The position numbers and the translations under genes were made by a program. A DNA stretch of 64,000 nt, taken from NCBI GenBank assembly GCA_964035575.1, contig OZ037901.1:124001-188000 (forward strand), given 5' to 3'. The stretch is from Rhynchopus sp. YZ270_cl-10. Taxonomy: Eukaryota > Euglenozoa > Diplonemea > Diplonemida > Diplonemidae. Every line of letters starts with the position of its first letter. The stretch's first letter is position 1. Shown in pieces: positions 55,242 to 63,776 of the stretch. The notes under the pieces were generated by a model. That model was not told the origin of the DNA and made no database searches. It saw nothing but the letters and a program-made list of their open reading frames with translations.

Positions 55242-57823
55242 TCATACCTTGTCGAGGAATGTGTTCGGGGTGTTCGGGTCGAAGTACTCCACGATCTCTG
55301 GTGGGTATGCCTTTGTGATTTCGAGGATGGCCTGGTGAAGTTTGCTGCCTGGTTCGGATTTGATCTTTTGGAGGGTTGCGAGCCCTCTGTTGGCGACAAA
55401 CTCTCTCTTTGCGCCGATGTCTGTTGGCAGGATCTTTGCAAACTGCCCGCAGACGTATTTGAGAATATTCGCAGGCGCTGTGTGGTGGAGCAGCGGCTCG
55501 AGGGCAGGCAGATGCACACACTTCATCACTATGCTCTTCAGGGACCTCTTCGCCTTCATCTTCAAATCATCGGACGACTCCTTGTCGAGGTATGCGTCCA
55601 GCAACTTCGGCAGGATGTTGCAGTCCGCCACACTCTTTGCATGCTCTGGGGTGTGTCGCCCAATCTGCCCCAACGACCATGCTGCCGCCGCACGCAGGTG
55701 GTCCTCCGTCTCCTTCTCCAAGGCGTCTCCCAGAGGAGGAATCCCTTTGCTCACCACGACAGCCAACGCCAAGGTGTCGGAGAACGCTGATATGTACCCC
55801 AAAGTCATGATGCCTGGGAGTCGCGCATTTCCGGTTGTGTCCTGTACGTAGTCCACGAGGGCACCCACACCGCCAGCGTTGACGATGAGTTGTGCAAGCT
55901 CGGGGGTGTGTTTCGCCACCTCGCGGATGCATGTGGCAGCGTTCTTGCGTACAACCTCGTCAACGTCCTTCAATAAAGTGAAGATGCGTGGGAAGATCTC
56001 CCCCTCTACAACAAGCTCTGCAAGCTCCACGCTGTGCTTTGCAATCTGCGCCAAGCATTGGCAGACCTGGGGAAAGGGGGTGTGTGTTGAGGGGTAAAGT
56101 AAAGAGTAGTTGAAACTAAAACGCATCTCAGTCGAGCTCATGCAAAGGGTGGGACGTGGGTGTTCCGGTAAAGAAAATTTTGTAAAATGCACACAAGCCT
56201 CTCCTTAGTCACCTTTGTGTTTTGTAAAGGAACATACGATGAATCTCTCAAAGTGGAAAATTCATTTTCCAAAAAAAAAAAAAAAATGAAAAATGGTGAG
56301 ATTCCGGAAAGGGGATGGGGATGTGGGGGTGGTAACGCACCTGACGCTTCAACTTCGCATCACTGCTGGTGATGAGGGGCGCAAGGTGGTTGATAGCACC
56401 GTTGTCCACGACAACCTGCGCAAGCTCTGGGGAGTGCTTTGCGATGTCGGAGAGGGTCGAGGCGGCGATTCTCTTGAGAGTAAGCTCGGGCTCCTGCACG
56501 CAGAGGACGAGGTAGTGGGTAGCTTCGTTGTCGACAACGGCCTGTGGGTGGGGTGGAGTGGAGTGAGTAGATGCATCATGAGGGTACGAAGAACAGAGGT
56601 GTGGCAACATGCATTGCAATGTGGTTTAGAAATCAATTTTTAAAAGCAAATCGTGCAGGCTAAAGGTAGCGCAAGGAACACGATGAGGAGGGGGATAGAG
56701 GAAGAAGCGCACAAAAGTTTTAGCTTCATAAAAATGAATAAAAGGAAATACATTTGGCCTTGTGTGGTCCTTCTCTTTTTTAAAAAGCAAAACTGTTGGA
56801 GGATTAGTGTAGTTGCCACCTGTTCAAGCTCCACTTTCAGTGCAATCCCAAGGGAGTAAAATAAAGTCGCAATCCGCGATGTGGAATATTAATTTTGGAT
56901 TATTGCACTGGAGGAAATGAAAGGAAAATGTTGCAATATACCTGCGCCAAGTCTGCGTTGTGACGTGCGATGTACCCCAGCGCCCAGGCGGCACCCTCCT
57001 TGACACCAGGGTCGAACTCCTCCAGGCAGCCCACCAGCTGGTCTACCGCCCCTGCGTCCACCACCGCCTGCGCCAGCTGTGGGGAGTGCTTCGCAACAGA
57101 GCGCAGCACAAAGGCAGCGCTTTTCTTGTAGTACCGATTCTGCTCCGACAATGAATACACCTGAATAGAGGTCGGGTGCAGTGGTTGGCACAAAAGAAGA
57201 AACCCGTTTGTAGATTCAAGGGAACACTACGAAACAAAGAAACGTTTATGAAGAGATGGACCTAAGCCTCTCGTGCTCAGTCACCTTTGCCCTATAAATC
57301 ATATAAAAAAGAAACATTAGCGTTGGCAACTTTGCGTTCGTTTCGTCATTTTGTGATATTGATATTTTATTTTGTAACGGGTGCGAGCATACCAGCTGTT
57401 GAAGGATCTCCTGCTGCACAACCTGCTCGGCAAGCTCGTCGTTGTACGATGCAAGTCTGTGAGAGAGAAGGTTATGTCATTTGGGCGGACAAACTAACAA
57501 AATGTTCAAACGACTAAGAAGTTTCACCTCTCTCACGGAAAAATAAACCCAAACACACTCGGACACAATCAAATTAGCCACCTTTATAAAAAACCCTATC
57601 TGACCACACTGCACACACACACATACCTCCCCAGAGCGAGCGCAGCGGACTGCTGGATGACCTCGTTGTTGTCGAGCAGCAGGGGGCGGAGCAGCGCCAT
57701 GACCCCTGCGCTTTGCAGCGCAACGATCTGCTGCGGACGTGTCGCGAACTCTGCTATGGTCTGCACAAACTTCACACGGGCCTTTTGGAACTCATCCAAA
57801 ACCTGCATCATCTGACGGGTCAT
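55242..57823 (-). CDS. SPAG6: SPAG6/PF16 axonemal central-pair protein (5 exons)
   Basis: Armadillo-repeat protein of the C1 microtubule of the axonemal central apparatus, needed for flagellar motility. 501 aa, close to animal SPAG6. Exons are 57627-57823, 57393-57456, 56942-57160, 56341-56541 and 55242-56066; junction phases are 2, 0, 0, 0. Donors are GTATGT, GTATGC, GTATAT and GTGCGT. The sequence is readily recognised: VMALLRPLLLDNNEVIQQSA, SEQNRYYKKSAAFVLRSVAK, DPGVKEGAAWALGYIARHN, KRIAASTLSDIAKHSPELAQ, and TAAAWSLGQIGRHTPEHA-like text near the C terminus (RAAAAWSLGQIGRHTPEHAK). Eight armadillo repeats span most of it. Introns contain family A repeats. The ATG at 57823 is the family start. 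A family B repeat begins 68 bp upstream. Confidence 0.97.
56176..56216 (+). repeat. Family A hairpin repeat, diverged, in SPAG6 intron 4
   Basis: AAAATGCACACAAGCCTCTC followed directly by CTTAGTCACCTTTG; the loop is shortened. Confidence 0.5.
57251..57287 (+). repeat. Family A hairpin repeat just upstream of SPAG6 exon 3
   Basis: GAGATGGACCTAAGCCTCTC followed by GTGCTCAGTCACCTT. It lies in SPAG6 intron 2, antisense to the gene, about 90 bp from the exon 3 acceptor. Confidence 0.65.
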
Positions 57824-58543
57824 TGTGTAAAATGTTCCCTCCCAGGAATGAGAGCGCTGCTATGGTGGTTGATAACTATTAGAGGTAACGTTCACTTGAA
57901 ATACAAAAACCCCTCTCGTGAACAGCGCACCTTGGTATGACCGGGTGTACCGTGGGGGTGGACACCCAAACCCAAACACCCAGTTCGTGATTTTCCATCT
58001 AATGTTGCTGCTCTCGCTTCCACTCATCAGCTATTGATCCACGCGGGCCACGTCTGCACTAGTGCAGAAAGTTGTTGCAGTGGTGGGCATCACAGCACCA
58101 GCTGCCGGGGGCGGGGGTGACGGTGAAGAACACGGGGAAACGGAAGATAATCCACCCGTGGTTGAAAGCCGAAATAAGGTTTGAAGACTAAAAGGAAGAG
58201 GGCATGTTACTTTTTTTGGTAGGGTAAATTTTAAAAATTACCCCCCTCCTGGGTACAATAGAATATCAAAAACGCGAGGTTTTTTTTTTTATAACAAACG
58301 TGGGGAAAGAAATAAAGAAAAAAAAAATACACTAATAAAAACGGTACAAAACCTTCTGCTAGCACACAATCGCCTTTTTAAAGACACGTGGCTATCTGAG
58401 TACAAACACCCCCTCTCCTCTAAGGCTACCACAACTAACTTGAGGATAGCCCTACTATACGCAGTATGATCACGAAGCTAGAATTTTCAAAAAAAGAAGC
58501 CCCCTTTAACACCTCTCCTCTCTTCTAGGACAACCACATTCCC
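57824..58543. other. Intergenic between SPAG6 and the LamG-phosphatase gene
   Basis: Holds the family B repeat (57891-58030), then a GC-rich stretch to about 58160 and AT-rich sequence. No gene is supported. Confidence 0.6.
57891..58030 (+). repeat. Family B repeat, about 140 bp, upstream of SPAG6
   Basis: Antisense to SPAG6, its edge 68 bp from the ATG. It is the only copy that in gene sense reads CTGATGAG exactly, but its downstream core is GAAC instead of GAAA. Confidence 0.85.
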
Positions 58544-61500
58544 TTAGTCCCAATCATCCCACTGATGGATACCCCCTATCGTCTTCGCCGGGGACACTGT
58601 CTCAACACTAGGCGATCCGGGCACCACCTCCGGCTTCACCGCATCCCTTCTCCGCCCTTTTGGGGGGCTCAGCTTATCGAGGGATGGGGAGAGCGGCTTG
58701 GTGTCGGTTGTGTGAGAGCTTCGGAAGTGCGCTGCGGAGTCGGACATACTGCCGAAGGCGAGGTCCTGGATTGCATCGGGGTAGTCATTGGAGAGGTTGC
58801 CGGAGAACGTTGCGAGGTCGGTACGTCCTCCTGATGCCATGGTGCTTCTGAAGGCGGGGTCCGGTGGGGATACCTCTGGTTTTTTTTGAGGTGCGGCGCT
58901 TTGTGGTAATTGGGTGAAAACGTCGTCGTCGAAGCTGTCGTTTGTGGAGACCTGCGCAGCGCCTTGCATAGGGCTGGTTAATGCTTCTGGAGTGGCGTCG
59001 GAGAAGTCTGCGTCGCTCAACCATTGCATCGCCCAGCTATCCCTCCTTGGCATGCCTGCACTGCTCATTTCCTCATTCCTCATTTTCTGCAAATCGACCT
59101 TCTTCGCCGTCAAAAACAAATCATCCGTATTAGGTGTAGACAACACCCCCACAGATTTCAATAACTCCGCATCATCCTCCGAAGTCTGAAACCTTCTAGA
59201 GGAGGTTGGGGGCAACTGTGTTTCGCGAGGTTTTTGTACATAAGGGGCCTGGCTGAGGCCGCGTGATAATAAATCTGCATCCATATTTTGCCGTCCACCG
59301 AGAATACCATCAAACGCGTCCTTCGCTTCAAAGGCGGATGGGGCTCGTTTTCGAGGGAGTCTTTCTTTGATTGGCGATTCGGTAGTGGTGGTAGTGGTGG
59401 TGGTGGTGTTGTTGTTGTTGTTTCGACGACTGCTTGTAGAGGTTTCGTCAACAACATTGTGTCGCCGTCTCGATGATACAAAGGATGAGGTTGGCGAAGC
59501 GTCTGGGGTGACAGTAGATTCGAACGGGGTGTACGTAGGTGGCTCTTCATTGTCGTCGTTGTTGTCATCATTGTCATTTCTCTGCCGCCTCCTCCCTTCC
59601 ACCCGGCTAGATGGTACAGACTGCGCCTCAACCACATTGTCCACATCCTCCTCCTCCTCCATTTCATCTTCGTATCCTTCGTTGTCATAGTCATTGCCCG
59701 ATTCCGTTTCTTGAGGATTTTCTAATGTTTCATCTACCGGATACGAATATGCATAGTTGTCTTGAGGCGTTACCGCATAATTAACCGGACTGAGCACCTG
59801 CGCAAATTCCTCGGTCCCTACCTCGGCTGCAGAGAACTGCAGGGAGGTCTGCTTATCTACCCCAGGCGACTCGCTTGCATCGATAAGAGATGCGCTGGAC
59901 CCAAAAAGGTGATGACTCGAATCCCTCCGCCGCCCATGCTTCGGTGAATGCAACGGATCCGACAGTTCTGGTACACTAAGGTACGCCCCTCCCTGCTGTG
60001 TCGTATGCCTCGTGGAGGTGCTGACCGCGCTCTCCACCCGAGCAAAGCTAACAGGAGACTGCAGATGGTCTCTCTCATTCTGCGGCGGCTGCGGCAACGG
60101 CACCGCAGCGATCAACCGCCCCCTTTGCGACTCAGATACCGACCGCGGTGAAGGAGTCTCCGTTGAATGTGAAGGAGACGGAGGGAGCGTTTCCTTCTCC
60201 ACCTCACCAAGCAAACCTATACGATGCGCGTGATGCACTAATGCTGTCAAGAACCCATCATTTCCTTGCATGCAAACTGGACGCGCTCGGTGCACCTCGC
60301 GAATTGCTTGCAATAAGGGTACACGAAAAATGCACATTACATAGCCAGCGATGATAGCTGCACTGCGATTGACCCCTTGAAAGCAATGAATGAAACAGGG
60401 CGATTCGTCAATGAAGGAGACCACGGCAGGGAGGTCGCGGAGAATAGGGTACGCTTCGTCATCCTCTGCCTGGATCTCAAGGTATTCAATACCACTGCCA
60501 AAATAGGTCTCCTTACTGGTCTTGCACTGTCCAGGAGCGAGGTTCACCACCTTTTTGATCCCCCTGCTTGTCAGATCCCCCACCCGCTTTGCCATTTTCC
60601 CATCTCCAAAAAAAATCCCGGGACGCACCTCGGCCGGCTTCGACAACCCTTTATGGCTATACTGTGGCTTCGTATTGGACCTTATCAAATCCAACCAACG
60701 CGACAGATTTACACTATCTGGCAGAGGATCGACCTCTGTGAGTGGCTCCTTTATGGCAGGTGGACGATGCTTAGTAAGACGACTTTCCGGTTTAAGTTCA
60801 TTCGCAAAAGGACCAAGAACAAATGACTGTGCCATGTCAGCACTGTGCAGATCCCCCTCCTTCAACGGATCCTCTGGGATCAACACATCCAATGACATAG
60901 GTGTATCTTCTATACTAAGGTGGCTTGCCTCTCTTCCGTGCGCGCTTTGCGAGGTTTCCTCAAACAAGGAGCTGTTGTCTCGTTTAAAGGGCGACTCTGA
61001 TTCTTGAAGAAGGTTCCGCCAGCGTCCAAGCATCGTTGTAGAGGAAGCTGCAGAGGGGACTCGAGAGGTTGCGAGATCGGTGCTTCGTGGCGACGCAGGG
61101 GGGACAGATAAAGAGGTGGAAGGGCGTATTTGGAGGGTGTCGAATGGTATGTCTAGGTTCGGGGAAAGTGCTGTAGTGGTAGAAACGGTGGACTGTGGTC
61201 CAGTAGCGCTGCTTGCGTCCCAAAGGGAGCGTTTAAAGGATTGTGACATGGTTGCGTCGATCGGAGGGGGCGGTGGAGAGCTTTCTGTCATGAGCAGTCC
61301 TGGGGAAAGCGGTCGGGGTAGTGCCACACTTGAGGAGAGTGGTGCACTCAATATGCTCTCCTTCTGCCTCAGACTGCTTTGAGTGCTGCTTCTTCGCAAG
61401 GCAATGCTCATCCCAGCGCTCTGCACGCTGTCCCTTCTCTGCAACCTCGCAGTTTCCTCTTGCCGTGCTGCCCCATCTGATTCGCTGGGTGACATCACAT

Positions 61501-62761
61501 ACCCCGTATCCTCCACAGTAGGTGCAGCAGGCAACATAACTGCAGGCAAGATCGGAGGCACCCCTTGTACACGGTGCCCCTGAAACGAAGCGTTTTGTAC
61601 AGTCTCACCAAGCTGTGTCACAATGTCCCCCAATCGGGTTACCTCACCCACCAATAATTTTATGGCCCGTTGCGTTTCGCCTCCTCTCTCTCCTTTTGGT
61701 TTTTGCTTTTTCTCCGTTCGAGAAGAGGAAGAGGAAGAAGAAGAATGACCTGAAGAATCGTCGGAGGTTTCCTCAGAGGTTTCTATCCATGCTTCGGGCT
61801 TTCGTTTTCTCCGTCGTTGTCTTAAGCGGATGTCGCGGGGGTAGTGTCTGGGACGTCCGATTTCATGAAAAGCATCACTTCCGTTGGCCATACGGAGGTC
61901 ATATTCTGAAGGTCGTTTTGAAGGGGATATGAGAAGGTGTTTTAGTGTCCCATCTATTCCCGAGCCACATTCACCATGGGGTCCGCAGCCAAAACGCAGT
62001 GGAGATGCAGATGGCGCAAGGTGACGTGCCTGTACAGACGCTACCCCGACGTCGTTAAGGTGCATGCACAGCCGTCCTGTATCCAGTTCATAGGTTATGC
62101 CCAGATGGATCCATTCATTGAGTGCAACAAACCCAGCTTCTGCCTGCAAAATAACCCACTCCGACCCGGTCCCCACCCGAACCGTCCAAAGCCCCATCTG
62201 GTCAATCTCAATAACCCACCCACTCCACCACCCATCGGTACAGCACATCACATACCGGCCCCTGGAATGGACGAATTCCCCGCGGGATTTATAGGATTTG
62301 ATGCGGAGACAGCATTTTATTGTGAAGTCTGCTGACAAAAGCGGAGGAAGTGTACATAAAGTGAGACCGCGGGAGAGAAGCCCGGAGACGTTCTGGGGGG
62401 TTTTGAGGGTGAAGGTGTCGGGGACGGTGATGTTGCTGTTGAGGGCTGCAGATGGGTTTGAAGAGGGGTGGTGGGAGCGGTGGCGGGGGAGTTCTTCGCG
62501 TTCCTGTGCAAGAGCTGCGTCTGCGTCAGCTTCACGCAACCGTTTCACCACCCACGCAGGAGAACACACCTTCTTCGACCCATCCGCACGGCACAACACC
62601 ACCCGCCCTCTCCCCTCATATTCCTCCACCCGCACATCCACCACCCCTTCTATAAGGCCTGCCAATAACTGCGCGTCAGCCTGCTCTAAAGGAACCCCAT
62701 CCCGCACGCAATATGTCAATCTGGCATATAACTCATTATAAGCACTTCGTGTGGGCCCCAT
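58544..62761 (-). CDS. LamG-like domain fused to a dual-specificity phosphatase
   Basis: Single-exon gene for 1405 aa. Residues about 112-283 look like a laminin-G/concanavalin-type beta sandwich (FTIKCCLRIKSY..., GWVIEIDQMGLWTVRVG, NEWIHLGITYE, LHLND-like LCMHLNDVG, GIDGTLKHLLIS). A long Ser-rich, basic linker follows. About 690-840 is a dual-specificity phosphatase: PGIFFGDGKMAK, IKKVVNLAPG, an acidic loop (IQAEDDEAYPI) holding the likely general-acid Asp, and the P-loop HCFQGVNRSA with catalytic Cys793 and its Arg six residues on. The C-terminal 500 residues are disordered, with an acidic run (near 1035) and Asn/Thr repeats (near 1120). It has no signal peptide, so the LamG-like fold would be cytosolic. 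Likely substrates are phosphoproteins; the partner is unknown. Confidence 0.88.
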   Translation of the reverse strand: MGPTRSAYNELYARLTYCVRDGVPLEQADAQLLAGLIEGVVDVRVEEYEGRGRVVLCRADGSKKVCSPAWVVKRLREADADAALAQEREELPRHRSHHPSSNPSAALNSNITVPDTFTLKTPQNVSGLLSRGLTLCTLPPLLSADFTIKCCLRIKSYKSRGEFVHSRGRYVMCCTDGWWSGWVIEIDQMGLWTVRVGTGSEWVILQAEAGFVALNEWIHLGITYELDTGRLCMHLNDVGVASVQARHLAPSASPLRFGCGPHGECGSGIDGTLKHLLISPSKRPSEYDLRMANGSDAFHEIGRPRHYPRDIRLRQRRRKRKPEAWIETSEETSDDSSGHSSSSSSSSRTEKKQKPKGERGGETQRAIKLLVGEVTRLGDIVTQLGETVQNASFQGHRVQGVPPILPAVMLPAAPTVEDTGYVMSPSESDGAARQEETARLQRRDSVQSAGMSIALRRSSTQSSLRQKESILSAPLSSSVALPRPLSPGLLMTESSPPPPPIDATMSQSFKRSLWDASSATGPQSTVSTTTALSPNLDIPFDTLQIRPSTSLSVPPASPRSTDLATSRVPSAASSTTMLGRWRNLLQESESPFKRDNSSLFEETSQSAHGREASHLSIEDTPMSLDVLIPEDPLKEGDLHSADMAQSFVLGPFANELKPESRLTKHRPPAIKEPLTEVDPLPDSVNLSRWLDLIRSNTKPQYSHKGLSKPAEVRPGIFFGDGKMAKRVGDLTSRGIKKVVNLAPGQCKTSKETYFGSGIEYLEIQAEDDEAYPILRDLPAVVSFIDESPCFIHCFQGVNRSAAIIAGYVMCIFRVPLLQAIREVHRARPVCMQGNDGFLTALVHHAHRIGLLGEVEKETLPPSPSHSTETPSPRSVSESQRGRLIAAVPLPQPPQNERDHLQSPVSFARVESAVSTSTRHTTQQGGAYLSVPELSDPLHSPKHGRRRDSSHHLFGSSASLIDASESPGVDKQTSLQFSAAEVGTEEFAQVLSPVNYAVTPQDNYAYSYPVDETLENPQETESGNDYDNEGYEDEMEEEEDVDNVVEAQSVPSSRVEGRRRQRNDNDDNNDDNEEPPTYTPFESTVTPDASPTSSFVSSRRRHNVVDETSTSSRRNNNNNTTTTTTTTTESPIKERLPRKRAPSAFEAKDAFDGILGGRQNMDADLLSRGLSQAPYVQKPRETQLPPTSSRRFQTSEDDAELLKSVGVLSTPNTDDLFLTAKKVDLQKMRNEEMSSAGMPRRDSWAMQWLSDADFSDATPEALTSPMQGAAQVSTNDSFDDDVFTQLPQSAAPQKKPEVSPPDPAFRSTMASGGRTDLATFSGNLSNDYPDAIQDLAFGSMSDSAAHFRSSHTTDTKPLSPSLDKLSPPKGRRRDAVKPEVVPGSPSVETVSPAKTIGGIHQWDDWD

Positions 62762-62880
62762 TCATGGAGGGAGAGGGGGAAGTGGGGAGGAGTGCTGCAT
62801 GGGAGATTGGGGTGATGAAGTGTGCTATTTTTGCAGGGCAGCTCCCAATGTGATAGTTCGGTGAAAAATTATGTAAAAAG

Positions 62881-63050
62881 AAATAGAAACTTAACACTCA
62901 TACGATAAAACCCATGGGAGACAGAGGTTGTGGTGAAACGCACACACTTCGACCTGTTTGGTGAGGAGTGGCTTTGCAGCGCGGTTCGTCCCCAGAACCA
63001 CAAAGTATGTTCAAAATGCGTTTCTATTTCCTCCTTCATGAGGTGACAGG
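62881..63050 (+). repeat. 175-bp paired repeat, copy 2
   Basis: Near-identical to 29166-29340, with small indels and one broken pair in the GCGGTTC hairpin. It ends GAGGTGACAGGGG before an A run. It has the same orientation as copy 1. Confidence 0.75.
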
Positions 63051-63324
63051 GGAAAAAAAATGGTATCTGAGGTGTTTTGTTGGGTTGGTTAGAGGGGCTG
63101 TCATACAGACGGCTTTGCTTTGTCCATTTTTTTTTTTGGCTTTTTTTTTGAAAAAATGGTGGTTTCGTTCGATATATGAGAGTTAACCAACTCTCCCCAT
63201 GCCCCGGAGAATCGAAGCTTTGAAGATAATATCCATATCCAGAAATGATTTTTTTTTTTCATTTGAAAAACAGGAAATTTTTGAGGACAATGAGTGTCAC
63301 AAAACCAAATGAAAAGAAAAGCTA

Positions 63325-63361
63325 ATAAGATGACCCTAAGCCTCTCGTGCTTAGTCACCTT
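63325..63361 (+). repeat. Family A hairpin repeat after the zinc-finger gene
   Basis: CTAAGC at 63336-63341 pairs with GCTTAG at 63349-63354. It lies 17 bp past the stop codon, so it would fall in the 3' UTR. Confidence 0.75.
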
Positions 63362-63377
63362 GAAATGAGCAATACGT

Positions 63378-63776
63378 TTACGAGGAAAACGAGCGGTAGG
63401 AAGTGTCTGAGGAAGAAAATGAGGAGGAGACGGAGGTGCTCCGCCGGCGCTTTGCCTTCTTCTCCTTTTTGCTGCTCTTCTCTTTTTTGCTTTTCTTGTC
63501 CTTCTTCTTGCTCGCCTTGCGTGCCTTCTTTGCTTCCTTTTTGATACGCTTCTTCTCGTCTTTCTTTTCTTGCTCCTCGCGCTCCTGCAGCTCGCGGGTT
63601 GCTTTCTCTTGCAGGCGCCGCCGTTTCGCCTTAGACAGGGGACGTGGCTCGTCGCATTCACGTCGGTAGCATACTTCGTTGCGTGCAAAGTTGTTGTGGC
63701 CACATTCAGGACACTCCCAGTCGCCGTCCTGCCTTTCGCGTCGGGGCTGTGGATGGGTTTTGGTGATGTTTGACAT
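63378..63776 (-). CDS. RanBP2-type zinc-finger protein with basic, Ser-rich tail
   Basis: Single-exon gene for 132 aa. Residues about 19-46 form a RanBP2-type zinc finger (DWECPECGHNNFARNEVCYR then RECDEPRP): Trp, a CxxC pair, Asn and the second Cys pair are all present. The second pair is CYRREC, with four residues between cysteines where two are usual. Residues 50-110 are almost all Lys, Arg, Glu and Ala, a basic helix likely carrying nuclear localisation signals. The last 20 residues are Arg/Ser-rich (RRRSTSVSSSFSSSDTSYR). This layout resembles small splicing-linked RNA-binding proteins such as ZRANB2, so RNA binding in the nucleus is the best guess. A hairpin element lies 40 bp upstream of the ATG. 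Confidence 0.85.
   Translation of the reverse strand: MSNITKTHPQPRRERQDGDWECPECGHNNFARNEVCYRRECDEPRPLSKAKRRRLQEKATRELQEREEQEKKDEKKRIKKEAKKARKASKKKDKKSKKEKSSKKEKKAKRRRSTSVSSSFSSSDTSYRSFSS

Larger units (their letters stand above)
62762..63377. other. Intergenic with the second 175-bp repeat and a family A hairpin
   Basis: Contains the paired repeat (62881-63050) about 120 bp upstream of the phosphatase ATG and the family A copy (63325-63361) just after the zinc-finger stop. No gene is supported. Confidence 0.6.

Noticed and set aside
2171..63361. Repeated hairpins as a CRISPR array
   Set aside because: Copies are dispersed over 60 kb with irregular spacing in a eukaryotic genome, not clustered with unique spacers.
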